This document shows positions 56,137 through 64,000 of a stretch of DNA of 64,000 nt, in pieces. This stretch comes from Piscinibacter caeni (GTDB lineage: Bacteria > Pseudomonadota > Gammaproteobacteria > Burkholderiales > Burkholderiaceae_C), in the NCBI GenBank assembly GCA_003265685.1, contig KZ836105.1, forward strand, positions 1 to 64,000. The letters run 5' to 3'. Within the stretch, counting starts at the first letter, position 1. The number at the start of each line of letters is the position of its first letter. The notes beneath the pieces were generated by a model. The model was not told where the DNA came from. It ran no database searches and saw only the letters and a list, made by a program, of their open reading frames with translations. The translations under genes were made by a program, and so were the position numbers.

Positions 56137-56349
56137 TCAGCCGATGGCTTCGACGGCCAGCGCTTCCGCGGGGCAGGCCGCGGCGCCTTCGCGCGCCTCG
56201 TCCTCGAGCCCGGGGGGCACGATGTCGCTGTCGAGGTAGACGAGCCCGTCGGCATCCAGTTTGTAGACTTGCGGACAGACCTGTGCACACAGGCCGTAGC
56301 CGCAGCAGCGGCTGCGATCGGCGATCACACGCAGGGTGGGCGAGCTCAT
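56137..56349 (-). CDS. [3Fe-4S]-type ferredoxin
   Basis: A 70-residue ferredoxin with C15-x2-Y18-x2-C21 (Tyr in place of the second cluster Cys) and the C-terminal ACPAEAL (C about 59), the pattern of small [3Fe-4S] ferredoxins that donate electrons to P450s or oxygenases. An extra Cys (C25) follows the core. Its redox partner is not adjacent: no P450, Rieske oxygenase or reductase lies in this cluster within the window. It is first in the ferredoxin-SDR-dioxygenase operon. Confidence 0.88.
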   Translation of the reverse strand: MSSPTLRVIADRSRCCGYGLCAQVCPQVYKLDADGLVYLDSDIVPPGLEDEAREGAAACPAEALAVEAIG

Positions 56350-56540
56350 GTTTGTCTCCTGTGGCTGGCCTTTTGATGCCTAGATTATGCACACATTGCG
56401 CCGATATGTCTCCATTTCACGCGCCAGCCGTGTTGGTGCTTATTCGGATATCGGAAACACATTCCAAAGGTAGAATGCCTCGAACCCTTGCCTGCGCCGC
56501 GTGACAATCCGGGCAGGCTTTCTCTCGTGCTGCTTGCACC
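56350..56540. promoter_or_regulatory. Divergent promoter region, ferredoxin/IclR
   Basis: 191 nt between divergent starts. It contains two copies of ACACATT (56391-56397 and 56457-56463), the same heptamer found upstream of the SDR pair and inside the dyad at 51671. Local AT content is raised. I assign no -10/-35 pair with confidence. Confidence 0.4.
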
Positions 56541-57356
56541 ATGCCGCCAGAAACCATCGACGCCACAGAGATCGAAGACGATTCTGCCGGCCAGGCCCGC
56601 CGTGCCGCCGGGGGGGTGACCGTCAAGCCGGTCGCCAACGCGATCCGCATCCTGCGCTACCTGGCTCAGACCGCGGCGCCCGAGCGGGCGGCCGACATCG
56701 CACGCCACCTGTCGATCAACCCCAGCACCTGCTTCAACATCCTGCGCACGCTGGTCGCCGAAGACGTGATCGACTTCAATCCGCTGTCCAAGATGTACTC
56801 GGTCGGCCTGGGCCTCGCGAAGCTGGTCGACCAACTGATGACCCAGGGACAGCGCATCGAGTTGGCGCGCCCGGCAATGGAGGTGCTCGCGGCCCGCTTC
56901 CAGGTCACCGTGACGCTGTGGCGACGCATGGGTATCGACCGCATCGTGCTGGTCAGTTCCGTCGCGAGCCCGACGGCCCTGCGCATCGACATGCCGGCAG
57001 GACAGCGCCTGCCGCTGTTGATGGGCGCCAGCGGGCGCCTGTTCGTCGGCCAGTTGGGACTCAACGAGGACGAGGCCCGCGCAGAGTTCGAGCAGATCCG
57101 CTGGTCGCGCCCGATCTCGTTCGAGACCTACTGGCGCGAGGTCGGGCGCGCCAAGCGGCGTGGCTGGGCGGTCGACGACGGCTACTTCGCCAACGGCATC
57201 CTGGCCATCGCCGCACCGGTGCGCGACCCGGCCGGCGCGATCGCCTTCACGATCTCCGCCGTGATGATCCGCGGTCAGCACGACGATGCAGGCATCGATG
57301 CGATTGGCGAAGCACTCAGCACCGCCGCGGCGGATCTGACCCGCACCCTGTTCTAG
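56541..57356 (+). CDS. IclR-family transcriptional regulator
   Basis: A 271-residue protein with an N-terminal winged HTH (about 30-90; VANAIRILRYLAQ, then ADIARHLSINPSTCFNILRTL) and the IclR effector domain (about 105-260; GASGRLFVGQLG, GYFANGILAIAAPVRD). It is flanked by the divergent ferredoxin operon and the downstream amidohydrolase operon and is the prime candidate regulator of both. IclR proteins of this type respond to aromatic acids or their CoA esters. Confidence 0.92.
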   Translation: MPPETIDATEIEDDSAGQARRAAGGVTVKPVANAIRILRYLAQTAAPERAADIARHLSINPSTCFNILRTLVAEDVIDFNPLSKMYSVGLGLAKLVDQLMTQGQRIELARPAMEVLAARFQVTVTLWRRMGIDRIVLVSSVASPTALRIDMPAGQRLPLLMGASGRLFVGQLGLNEDEARAEFEQIRWSRPISFETYWREVGRAKRRGWAVDDGYFANGILAIAAPVRDPAGAIAFTISAVMIRGQHDDAGIDAIGEALSTAAADLTRTLF

Positions 57357-57388
57357 GCCGGAACGCCCCCGGGATTTCCCGATTTCCT

Positions 57389-57411
57389 GAACAGATCAGT
57401 GGTTTCTGTTC
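57389..57411. promoter_or_regulatory. Operator-like dyad GAACAGA-N9-TCTGTTC
   Basis: A perfect 7-bp (8-bp if flanking T and A are counted) inverted repeat with a 9-nt spacer, 82 nt before the amidohydrolase ATG. It has the geometry of the dyad at 51671-51693 and is a good candidate site for the adjacent IclR protein. Confidence 0.55.
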
Positions 57412-57493
57412 AAGAGTTGGTCTATGATGTGTTGCAGCACCGATCTGCAACCGTGGCCGCACGCCGGCACCGCCCACCGAACAAGGGGACATC

Positions 57494-58801
57494 ATGAAAC
57501 TGGAAGACCTGATCCTCGTCAGCGTCGACGACCACGCAATCGAGCCACCGAATGCCTTCGCGCGGCACATGCCGGCCAAGTACCAGGGCCGCGAGCCGAA
57601 AGTCGTGCAACGCAACGGCCGGGACGTCTGGGTGTTCGAGGAACGCGCCACCGGCTACATGGGCCTGAACTCGGTGGTCGGCCGCCCGAAGGAGGAGTAC
57701 GGCATGGAGCCGCTCGGCTACGAGCAGATGCGCCGTGGCACCTTCGACATCAAGGCGCGCGTCGACGACATGAACGCGAACGGCGTGCTGGGCTCGTTGT
57801 GCTTCCCGACCTTCCCCGGCTTTGCCGGCCAGCGTTTCCAGACCTATGAGGACAAGGGCGTCTCGCTGGCGGCAATCCAGGCCTACAACGACTGGCATCT
57901 GAACGACTGGTGCAATGCCGCGCCGGGCCGCTTCATTCCCTTGATGATGGTGCCCTGGTTCGACATGCAGGCCGCCGCGGCCGAAGTCGCGCGCATGGCC
58001 AAGCAGGGTGTGCACGCGGTGACGTTCTCGGATAACCCGACCGTGCACGGCTTCCCGTCGATCCACAACGACCACTGGGACCCGCTGTGGAAGGCCTGCG
58101 CCGACAACAACGTCGTGGTCTGCTGCCACATCGGCACCGGCGCGAAGGCGGCCCACGCCTCCGACGAATCGCCCATCGATGCGTGGATCACGTCGATGCC
58201 GATCTCGATCGCCAATTCGGCAGCCGACTGGATCTGGGCGCCAATGTGGAAGAAGTACCCGAAGCTGCGTATGGCGCTGTCCGAAGGCGGCATCGGCTGG
58301 ATCCCCTACCTCCTCGAGCGCGCCGACTTCACGCACAACCACCACAACGCGTGGACCAACTCGAACTTCGGCGGCAAGAAGCCGAGCGACATCTTCAACG
58401 AGCACTTCATCACCTGCTTCATTGAGGATGCGTTCGGCCTGAAGAACCTCGATGCGATCAACGTCGACAACGTCTGCTGGGAATGCGACTACCCGCACTC
58501 CGACTGCACCTGGCCGAACTCGGCCACGGTGTTCCACGAGCAGGCCGGCCATCTGAGCGACGAGGTCATCAACAAGATCACGCACCTGAACACGATGCGC
58601 GAGTTCTCGTACGACCCGTTCGCGATCCTCGGCCGCGCGAACTGCACCGTCGGCGCCTTGAAGGCGCAGGCGACGCACGTCAGCATCGAGCCCGCCTGCG
58701 GCATGGGCGGTGCGGCGCCGCTGCGCGAGCCGGAAAAGCCGGTCACGTCGGGTCAGATCAACCGGATGTTCGCGGCGGCCGACGCCGGAACGGCGTTGTG
58801 A
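57494..58801 (+). CDS. Amidohydrolase-2 (ACMSD-like) family protein
   Basis: A 435-residue TIM-barrel metal-dependent hydrolase or decarboxylase. The N-terminal SVDDHAIEPPNAF corresponds to the metal-binding HxH/DxH region. CCHIGTG supplies a metal His, SEGGIGWIPYLLERAD is the conserved strand-7 segment, and ECDYPHSDCTWPNS supplies the catalytic Asp. The ACMSD family decarboxylates or hydrolyses products of extradiol cleavage and related acids, which suits the dioxygenase nearby. An AAGGGGA ribosome site precedes the ATG. First gene of a plus-strand operon. The exact reaction is unknown. Confidence 0.9.
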   Translation: MKLEDLILVSVDDHAIEPPNAFARHMPAKYQGREPKVVQRNGRDVWVFEERATGYMGLNSVVGRPKEEYGMEPLGYEQMRRGTFDIKARVDDMNANGVLGSLCFPTFPGFAGQRFQTYEDKGVSLAAIQAYNDWHLNDWCNAAPGRFIPLMMVPWFDMQAAAAEVARMAKQGVHAVTFSDNPTVHGFPSIHNDHWDPLWKACADNNVVVCCHIGTGAKAAHASDESPIDAWITSMPISIANSAADWIWAPMWKKYPKLRMALSEGGIGWIPYLLERADFTHNHHNAWTNSNFGGKKPSDIFNEHFITCFIEDAFGLKNLDAINVDNVCWECDYPHSDCTWPNSATVFHEQAGHLSDEVINKITHLNTMREFSYDPFAILGRANCTVGALKAQATHVSIEPACGMGGAAPLREPEKPVTSGQINRMFAAADAGTAL

Positions 58802-59952
58802 TCGCATCGGAGTTCCGCTACAGCCGCATCCCACCCGCGGCCGAAGCGCTGCGCTCCGAGGTGCGCGGTTTCCTGAGCGAGGCGCTGGCGCACTTTGCGC
58901 CGGCGCGCCGCGCCGATTCGTGGATGGGATTCGACGCGGAGTTCAGCCGCAAGCTCGGCGCGCGCGGCTGGATCGGCATGGCCCTGCCGGTGCAGTACGG
59001 TGGCTCGGCCGCCGGTCCGTTCGCGCGCTACGTCGTCATCGAGGAGCTGCTGGCCGCCGGTGCCCCGGTTTCGGCGCACTGGATCGCCGATCGCCAGAGC
59101 GGCCCGCTGATCCTGCGCTACGGCACCGATGCCCAGCGTGACCGGCACCTGCCGGCGATCTGCCGCGGCGAGCAGTACTTCTGCATCGGCATGAGCGAAC
59201 CCGGCTCGGGCTCGGACCTGGCCTCGATCAAGGCCCGCGCGCGGCGCATCGACGGCACGAGCCGCTGGCTCTTGAACGGCCAGAAGCTGTGGACCACCAA
59301 CGCGCACAAGTCCCACTACATGATCGCTCTGGTGCGCACCGCCGAGCCGACCAAGGCGCGCCACGAAGGCATGTCGCAGTTCATCATCGACCTGCAGTCC
59401 CCCGGCGTCACGATCCGCCCGATCCGCGACCTCACGGGCAGCGAGCATTTCAACGAAGTCTTCTTCGACAACGTCGAACTCGGCCCGGAGGCGCTGATCG
59501 GCACCGAGGGCCAGGGCTGGGAGCAAGTCACCGCCGAGCTGGCTTTCGAGCGCAGCGGGCCGGAGCGCTTCCTCAGCAGCATCGCGCTGCTGCACTCGCT
59601 GATCGACACGATCGGCACGCGGCCGGATGCACTGCAGGCCAAGGAGATCGGCCGGCTGACCGCAAAGCTGATCGGGCTGCGCACGATGTCGCTGTCGGTA
59701 ACCGCGCAGCTCGCCGCCGGCGCCAATCCGGCGCTGGCCGCCTCCTGCGTCAAGGACCTCGGCACCGGCTTCGAGCAGGAACTGCCGGAGATCGCACAGC
59801 TGCTGCACGATACGCAGCCGGCGGGGGCCGGCGGCAGTGTCCATGCACGCATGCTGGCGCAACTGACGCAGATGGCACCGTCGTTCTCACTGCGTGGCGG
59901 CACGCGCGAGATCCTGCGCGGCATCATCGCGCGCGGACTGGGGTTGCGATGA
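58798..59952 (+). CDS. Acyl-CoA dehydrogenase (larger partner of a coupled pair)
   Basis: A 384-residue ACAD. The GTG start overlaps the amidohydrolase stop (GTGA). FAD/substrate motifs CIGMSEPGSGSDLASIKA and LWTTNAHKSHYM are intact, and the C terminus SLRGGTREILRGIIARGL has Glu at the usual base position. The stop overlaps the next ACAD start. Such coupled unequal ACAD pairs in actinobacterial steroid pathways form alpha2beta2 heteromers; a similar arrangement is inferred here. Confidence 0.9.
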   Translation: MIASEFRYSRIPPAAEALRSEVRGFLSEALAHFAPARRADSWMGFDAEFSRKLGARGWIGMALPVQYGGSAAGPFARYVVIEELLAAGAPVSAHWIADRQSGPLILRYGTDAQRDRHLPAICRGEQYFCIGMSEPGSGSDLASIKARARRIDGTSRWLLNGQKLWTTNAHKSHYMIALVRTAEPTKARHEGMSQFIIDLQSPGVTIRPIRDLTGSEHFNEVFFDNVELGPEALIGTEGQGWEQVTAELAFERSGPERFLSSIALLHSLIDTIGTRPDALQAKEIGRLTAKLIGLRTMSLSVTAQLAAGANPALAASCVKDLGTGFEQELPEIAQLLHDTQPAGAGGSVHARMLAQLTQMAPSFSLRGGTREILRGIIARGLGLR

Positions 59953-61031
59953 GCGAAGGTTCCATGCGTGAGATGCTCGAGTCGACGATCGAGCGGCTGC
60001 TGGCCGACAGGTCGACCCCAGAGGTCGTGCTCGCCAGCGAGAGTGGCGCCTGGCCAGCCGGCTTGTGGGCGGCCATCGAGGAATCCGGATTCGCGCTCGC
60101 CGCGGCACCCGAATCGTCGGGCGGCGCCGAAGCGAGCTGGGACGACCTGTTCGCCGTGCTGGCGGCCTGCGGACGCCATGCGGCGCCGGTGCCGCTGCCG
60201 GAGGCGATCCTGGCCAACTGGCTGCTCGGGCGGGTCGAGATCGAGGCGGTCTCCGGGCCGCTGTCCTGCTCTGCCGCGTCGACGTTGATCGTCGACGATG
60301 GTCGAGTCAGTGGCCGCCTGATCGACGTCCCTTGGGGCCGTCACGTGGAGCGTGTCGTCGCCCTCGCCGACGACCGTGGCACCCCGACCGTCGTGCTGCT
60401 CGAGGCGGCCCGGGCGAACCAGCGCACATTGCGGCAGAACATCGCCGGCGAGCCGCGCGACGACCTGGACTTCGATCGAGCGCCCACGATCGCCCGTGGC
60501 GTTCTGCCGGCGGACCTGCCTCCCGACGTGCTGCTGCAAGGCGGGGCCCTCGTCCGCAGCGCGCAGACCGCCGGTGCGCTGCAGGCGCTGCTCGACCTGA
60601 CGGCGCGCTACGCCACCGAGCGCGTGCAGTTCGGCAAGGCCATCGGCAGTTTCCAGGCGATCGGACACCAGATCGCGGTGCTGGCCGAACAGGTGGCATT
60701 GGCCAGCGTGTCGGCCGAGGCCGCCTGCGCGGAGTCGGGTGCCGCAGGCCTGGCACTGATGCCCATCGCCGCAGCCAAGGTGTGCAGCGCCGAAGCGGCG
60801 GGCATCGCGGCCGGCATCGCCCACGCCGTTCACGGCGCGATCGGCTTCACGCACGAACACCAATTGCACCTGACCACGCGACGCCTGTGGTCCTGGCGCA
60901 GCGAGTTCGGTTCGTCGACAGAATGGTCGCAGCGCATCGGCCGCGCCGCCTGCGCGGCGGGCGGCGCCGGCTTCTGGCCCGGCGTCACCGCCGGCGCGCT
61001 GCCCGGCCTGAGCGAAGGAGCCCGCCGATGA
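59949..61031 (+). CDS. Acyl-CoA dehydrogenase (smaller, divergent partner)
   Basis: A 360-residue ACAD-like protein. The C-terminal helical half is recognisable (YATERVQFGKAIGSFQAIGHQIA; AVHGAIGFTHEHQLHL), but the N-terminal half and FAD-binding middle domain are poorly conserved, with no MSEPxxGSD motif. It begins at an ATG overlapping the preceding ACAD stop and its own stop overlaps the enoyl-CoA hydratase ATG. It probably works as a heteromer with the gene before it. The frame upstream of 59949 is a shadow. Confidence 0.88.
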   Translation: MSEGSMREMLESTIERLLADRSTPEVVLASESGAWPAGLWAAIEESGFALAAAPESSGGAEASWDDLFAVLAACGRHAAPVPLPEAILANWLLGRVEIEAVSGPLSCSAASTLIVDDGRVSGRLIDVPWGRHVERVVALADDRGTPTVVLLEAARANQRTLRQNIAGEPRDDLDFDRAPTIARGVLPADLPPDVLLQGGALVRSAQTAGALQALLDLTARYATERVQFGKAIGSFQAIGHQIAVLAEQVALASVSAEAACAESGAAGLALMPIAAAKVCSAEAAGIAAGIAHAVHGAIGFTHEHQLHLTTRRLWSWRSEFGSSTEWSQRIGRAACAAGGAGFWPGVTAGALPGLSEGARR

Positions 61032-61840
61032 GCACCGTTGCCACTCCCTTCCTGATCGTCGAGCGACGCGGCCCCGTCGTGATCGCGCGCATGAACCGGC
61101 CGGAGACGCGCAATGCGCTGACCGACCCGGCGCACATGCAGGAGTTCGTCGACCTCTGCGCCGGTCTGCGCCGGGACCGCGAGGCCAAGGTGCTGGTGCT
61201 GACCGGCAACGGCAGCGCGTTCTGCGCCGGCGGCAACGTCAAGGACATGCAGTCGCGCGGCGGCATCTTCGCCGGCAGCCCGTACGAGGTGCGCGACAGC
61301 TACCGCGACACCATTCAGCGCATCCCGCTGGCGCTGTACGAACTCGATCTCCCGGTGATTGCCGCCGTCAACGGCCCGGCGATCGGCGCGGGGCTCGACC
61401 TGGCATGCATGTGCGACATCCGGCTCGCCGCGGACAAGGCCATCTTCGCCGAAAGCTTCGTCAAGGTCGGCATCGTGCCCGGCGACGGCGGGGCCTGGCT
61501 GCTGCCGCGCGTGATCGGCCTGCCGAAGGCCAGCCTGATGGCCTTCACCGGCGACACGATCGATGCCGCCAAGGCGCTGGACTGGGGCCTGGTCGCGCAG
61601 GTCGTGCCGGCGGCCACGCTGGAAACGGAAGCACTGGCCCTGGCCGAACGCATCGCTGCCAATCCCGCCCACGCGCTGCGCCTGACCAAGCGCCTGCTCC
61701 GGGAAGGCCAGCACATGCGGCTCGACTCCCTGCTCGAACTGTCGGCTGCCTATCAGGCGCTGGCCCACCACACCGACGACCACCTCGAATCGGTCAACGC
61801 CTTCCTCGAGAAGCGCCCGGCCCGATTCACCGGCCGCTGA
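61028..61840 (+). CDS. Enoyl-CoA hydratase/isomerase family protein
   Basis: A 270-residue crotonase-fold enzyme with oxyanion segments FCAGGNVKDM and GPAIGAGLDLACMCD and the acidic site in FAESFVKVGIVPGDGG. It is placed after the ACAD pair by an ATGA overlap, so it likely hydrates the enoyl-CoA they make. The stop is 10 nt before the next ACAD. Confidence 0.92.
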   Translation: MSTVATPFLIVERRGPVVIARMNRPETRNALTDPAHMQEFVDLCAGLRRDREAKVLVLTGNGSAFCAGGNVKDMQSRGGIFAGSPYEVRDSYRDTIQRIPLALYELDLPVIAAVNGPAIGAGLDLACMCDIRLAADKAIFAESFVKVGIVPGDGGAWLLPRVIGLPKASLMAFTGDTIDAAKALDWGLVAQVVPAATLETEALALAERIAANPAHALRLTKRLLREGQHMRLDSLLELSAAYQALAHHTDDHLESVNAFLEKRPARFTGR

Positions 61841-61850
61841 GGCAAGCACC

Positions 61851-62975
61851 ATGCGCCCCGTCTTCCGCGAAGACCACGAACAGTTCCGCGCCACCGCGCG
61901 TCGTTTCGTCGAGAAGGAGATCGCGCCGAACCTGCACGCCTGGGAGCAGGCCGGCATCGTGCCGAAGTCGCTCTGGCGCAAGGCGGGCGAGGCCGGCCTG
62001 CTGTGCTCGACGGTGCCGGAGGAGTACGGCGGATCGGGCGGCGATTTCGGCCATTCCGCGGTGATGATCGAGGAGCTGGCGCGAGCCAACGCGACCGCCG
62101 TCGGCTTCACGACCCATTCGGAAATCGTCGCGCCCTACATCGTCGCGTACGGCAGCGAGGAGCAGAAGCAGCGCTGGCTGCCGCGCATGGTCAGCGGCGA
62201 ACTGATCGGTGTGATCGCGATGAGCGAGCCTGGCATCGGCAGCGACCTGCGCGGCATGCGCACCACCGCGCGCCGCGACGGCGACGACTATGTCATCAAC
62301 GGCCAGAAGACCTTCATCACCAACGGCGGCAATGCCGGCCTGATGGTGACGGCCACCAAGCTCGACCCGGCCGACAAGAAGCTGACGCTGATCTGCGTCG
62401 AGGAAGACCGGCCGGGTTTCTCCAAGGGCAAGCTGCTCGAGAAGATCGGCCTGAAGGGGCAGGACACCTCGGAGCTGTTCTTCGACAACGTGCGCGTCCC
62501 GGCGGCCAACCGCCTGGGCGCCGAGAACGAGGGCTTCAAGTACCTGACGCACCAGCTCGCATGGGAGCGCACCATCATCGGCATCCGCGCCTGCGCGTCG
62601 ATCGAGGCGCTGCTCGACGAGACGCTGGTCTACGTGCGCGAGCGCAAGGTCTTCGGGCAGACCGTGTTCGACTTCCAGAACACGAAGTTCAAGCTCGCCG
62701 AATGCAAGGCGCAGGCGACGATGCTGCGTGTGTTCGTCGATGATTGCCTCGCCAAGGCGATGCGCGGCGAGCTGACCGCCGAAGTCGGCGCGATGTGCAA
62801 GCTGCTCGGCTCCGAGATGCAGGGCAAGGTACTCGACGAATTGCTGCAGCTGCACGGCGGTTATGGCTTCATGAGCGAGTACAAGGTGTCGCGCGCCTGG
62901 GTTGACGCGCGGGTCGCGCGAATCTACGGCGGCACCTCGGAGATCATGAAGGAAATCATCGCCCGCTCGCTGTAG
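61851..62975 (+). CDS. Acyl-CoA dehydrogenase
   Basis: A 374-residue canonical ACAD: VPEEYGGSGGDF, AMSEPGIGSDLRGM, FITNGGNAGLM, LHGGYGFMSEYKVSRAWVDARVARIYGGTSEIMKEI in part, with the catalytic Glu in YGGTSE. Unlike the pair before it, it is complete and homomeric in type. It shares the operon and feeds electrons to ETF. Substrate unknown. Confidence 0.95.
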   Translation: MRPVFREDHEQFRATARRFVEKEIAPNLHAWEQAGIVPKSLWRKAGEAGLLCSTVPEEYGGSGGDFGHSAVMIEELARANATAVGFTTHSEIVAPYIVAYGSEEQKQRWLPRMVSGELIGVIAMSEPGIGSDLRGMRTTARRDGDDYVINGQKTFITNGGNAGLMVTATKLDPADKKLTLICVEEDRPGFSKGKLLEKIGLKGQDTSELFFDNVRVPAANRLGAENEGFKYLTHQLAWERTIIGIRACASIEALLDETLVYVRERKVFGQTVFDFQNTKFKLAECKAQATMLRVFVDDCLAKAMRGELTAEVGAMCKLLGSEMQGKVLDELLQLHGGYGFMSEYKVSRAWVDARVARIYGGTSEIMKEIIARSL

Positions 62976-62999
62976 CGCGCGCGCCCAGGGGCACGACGG

Positions 63000-63962
63000 A
63001 TGCATCGCCGCGCGCTCCTGCTCGCCCTCGCCGCCTCGTTCGGCACGGCACCCGCGACGCCCTGGGCCCAGGCGTTTCCGTCCAGGGCGATCACGCTGGT
63101 GACGCCGTTCGCGGCCGGCTCCTCGCCGGACGCACTGGTGCGCGCGCTGGCGCAGGAACTCGCGAAGGACGTCGGCCGGTCGGTCATCGTCGACAACAAG
63201 CCCGGCGCGAGTGCGATCCTTGCCGCCCAAGCAGTCGCCAAGGCCGTGCCCGACGGCCACACCTTGCTCGTGTCGGGCAACGTCGCCTTCACGGCCAACC
63301 CGCACCTGTTCCGGCAGCTTCCCTACGATCCGGTGCGCGATTTCGCGCCGATCACGACGCTGGCGCAGGGGCCGATGATCCTCTACACGTACCCGGGCAC
63401 GCCGGCACACGACGCGGCCGCGCTGGTTGCGCTCGCGCGGCGGGCGCCCGGGCAATTGCGCTTCGGCTACACCAGCGCGACCAGCCGCCTGCCGGCCGAG
63501 CTGCTGCAGCAGGTCGCCGGCATCCGCCTCGCGGGAATACCGTACAAGGCCGGCTACCAGGCCCTGCCCGACCTGCTCGAAGGACGCATCGACCTGCTGT
63601 TCACCGATCTCGGCGCGCTGAGCTACGCGCGGCAGGGTCGCCTGCGCGCGCTGGCCGTCGCCGACGCGCGGCGCACCCCGCTCGCGCCCGATGTGCCCAC
63701 GCTCGCCGAGGCCGGCTTCGCCGGTGTCGAACTGCCCTACTGGATCGCCACCCACGCGCCCGCGCGCACGCCCGCCCCGGTGCTGCGACGCTGGCACGAG
63801 CTGCTCGCCAGGGCCAGCCGGTCGGACAGCGTGCAGCGCGCGATGGCCGTTGGCGGGACCGTCCCCTTCGTGCTGCCGCTGGACGCGATGCCGCGCTTCC
63901 AGGCCGACGAGGCCGCCAAGTCGGGAACCATCATCCGCGCCGCCGGCATGCCGCCGGAGTAG
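63000..63962 (+). CDS. Bug-family tripartite tricarboxylate transporter substrate-binding protein
   Basis: A 320-residue periplasmic binding protein (TctC/Bug). It has a signal peptide (MHRRALLLALAASFGTAPATPWAQ), then FPSRAITLVTPFAAGSSPD, NKPGASAILAAQAVAKAVPDG and VPTLAEAGF, all Bug hallmarks. No TctA/TctB membrane genes are in the window. It may bind the pathway's starting carboxylate. It is 24 nt after the ACAD and probably in the same operon. Confidence 0.92.
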   Translation: MHRRALLLALAASFGTAPATPWAQAFPSRAITLVTPFAAGSSPDALVRALAQELAKDVGRSVIVDNKPGASAILAAQAVAKAVPDGHTLLVSGNVAFTANPHLFRQLPYDPVRDFAPITTLAQGPMILYTYPGTPAHDAAALVALARRAPGQLRFGYTSATSRLPAELLQQVAGIRLAGIPYKAGYQALPDLLEGRIDLLFTDLGALSYARQGRLRALAVADARRTPLAPDVPTLAEAGFAGVELPYWIATHAPARTPAPVLRRWHELLARASRSDSVQRAMAVGGTVPFVLPLDAMPRFQADEAAKSGTIIRAAGMPPE

Positions 63963-63984
63963 CGCCGTTTCCGGAGACCACTGC

Positions 63985-64000
63985 ATGCCATCCGCGGACC
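63985..64000 (+). CDS. Start of a further gene, cut by the window edge
   Basis: An ATG with GGAGA 8 nt upstream begins 22 nt after the Bug gene stop and reads MPSAD before the window ends. Spacing and ribosome site suggest the next gene of the operon. Its product cannot be named. Confidence 0.45.

Overview
The window looks like chromosomal DNA from a high-GC betaproteobacterium of the order Burkholderiales, probably near the Rubrivivax/Methylibium/Leptothrix group. The evidence is the very high GC with long antisense shadow frames, the Bug-type solute-binding protein, the Yej transporter with fused ATPase, the liu leucine genes beside etfBA, and the mix of aerobic acyl-CoA catabolism with large hybrid sensor kinases. 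This placement is an inference; there is no rRNA or tRNA in the window to confirm it.

Layout. At 0-4.1 kb, on the minus strand, lies a TonB-dependent receptor followed by tonB and the 5' part of exbB. At 4.3-9.0 kb, on the plus strand, are a TPR/aspartyl-hydroxylase fusion and a secreted subtilase lipoprotein that ends in a clear terminator. At 9.1-15.6 kb (minus) is a complete yejABEF-type peptide importer. At 15.8-17.8 kb (minus) is a translationally coupled trio: thpR, tadA and an LD-carboxypeptidase. At 17.9-24.7 kb (minus) is one 2258-residue kinase-like/ATPase/hybrid histidine kinase, divergent from an orphan LivK-type binding protein (25.0-26.2 kb). A 0.64 kb gene-free stretch with repeat relics follows. 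Then come signalling genes: a hybrid histidine kinase, a degenerate hemerythrin-like protein and a PAS-rich GGDEF protein (26.8-32.4 kb). LysR, a small hypothetical and an alpha/beta hydrolase fill 32.5-34.7 kb.

From 51.5 down to 35.0 kb, thirteen minus-strand genes are packed with gaps of about 40 nt or less and several ATGA/GTGA overlaps: etfB-etfA, a fused indolepyruvate-type 2-oxoacid oxidoreductase, liuA-liuB-liuC-liuD, then bioB-bioA-bioF-bioD and a cytochrome P450. This joins isovaleryl-CoA catabolism, its electron carrier and its biotin-dependent carboxylase to synthesis of that carboxylase's cofactor. The P450 sits where a BioI-like pimelate-forming enzyme would be expected.

From 51.8 kb to the right edge lies a second catabolic region. 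It has a LysR regulator, two coupled SDRs, a convergent ferredoxin-SDR-extradiol dioxygenase operon, an IclR regulator, and a plus-strand operon of ACMSD-like amidohydrolase, two coupled acyl-CoA dehydrogenases, enoyl-CoA hydratase, a third dehydrogenase and a Bug-family binding protein. It probably opens an aromatic or alicyclic ring and beta-oxidises the CoA-ester products. The substrate cannot be read from the sequence. ETF from the neighbouring operon is the natural electron acceptor for the dehydrogenases of both regions. Two inverted repeats with the same 7-9-7 architecture, one beside the LysR/etfB divergence and one in front of the amidohydrolase operon, hint at shared control.
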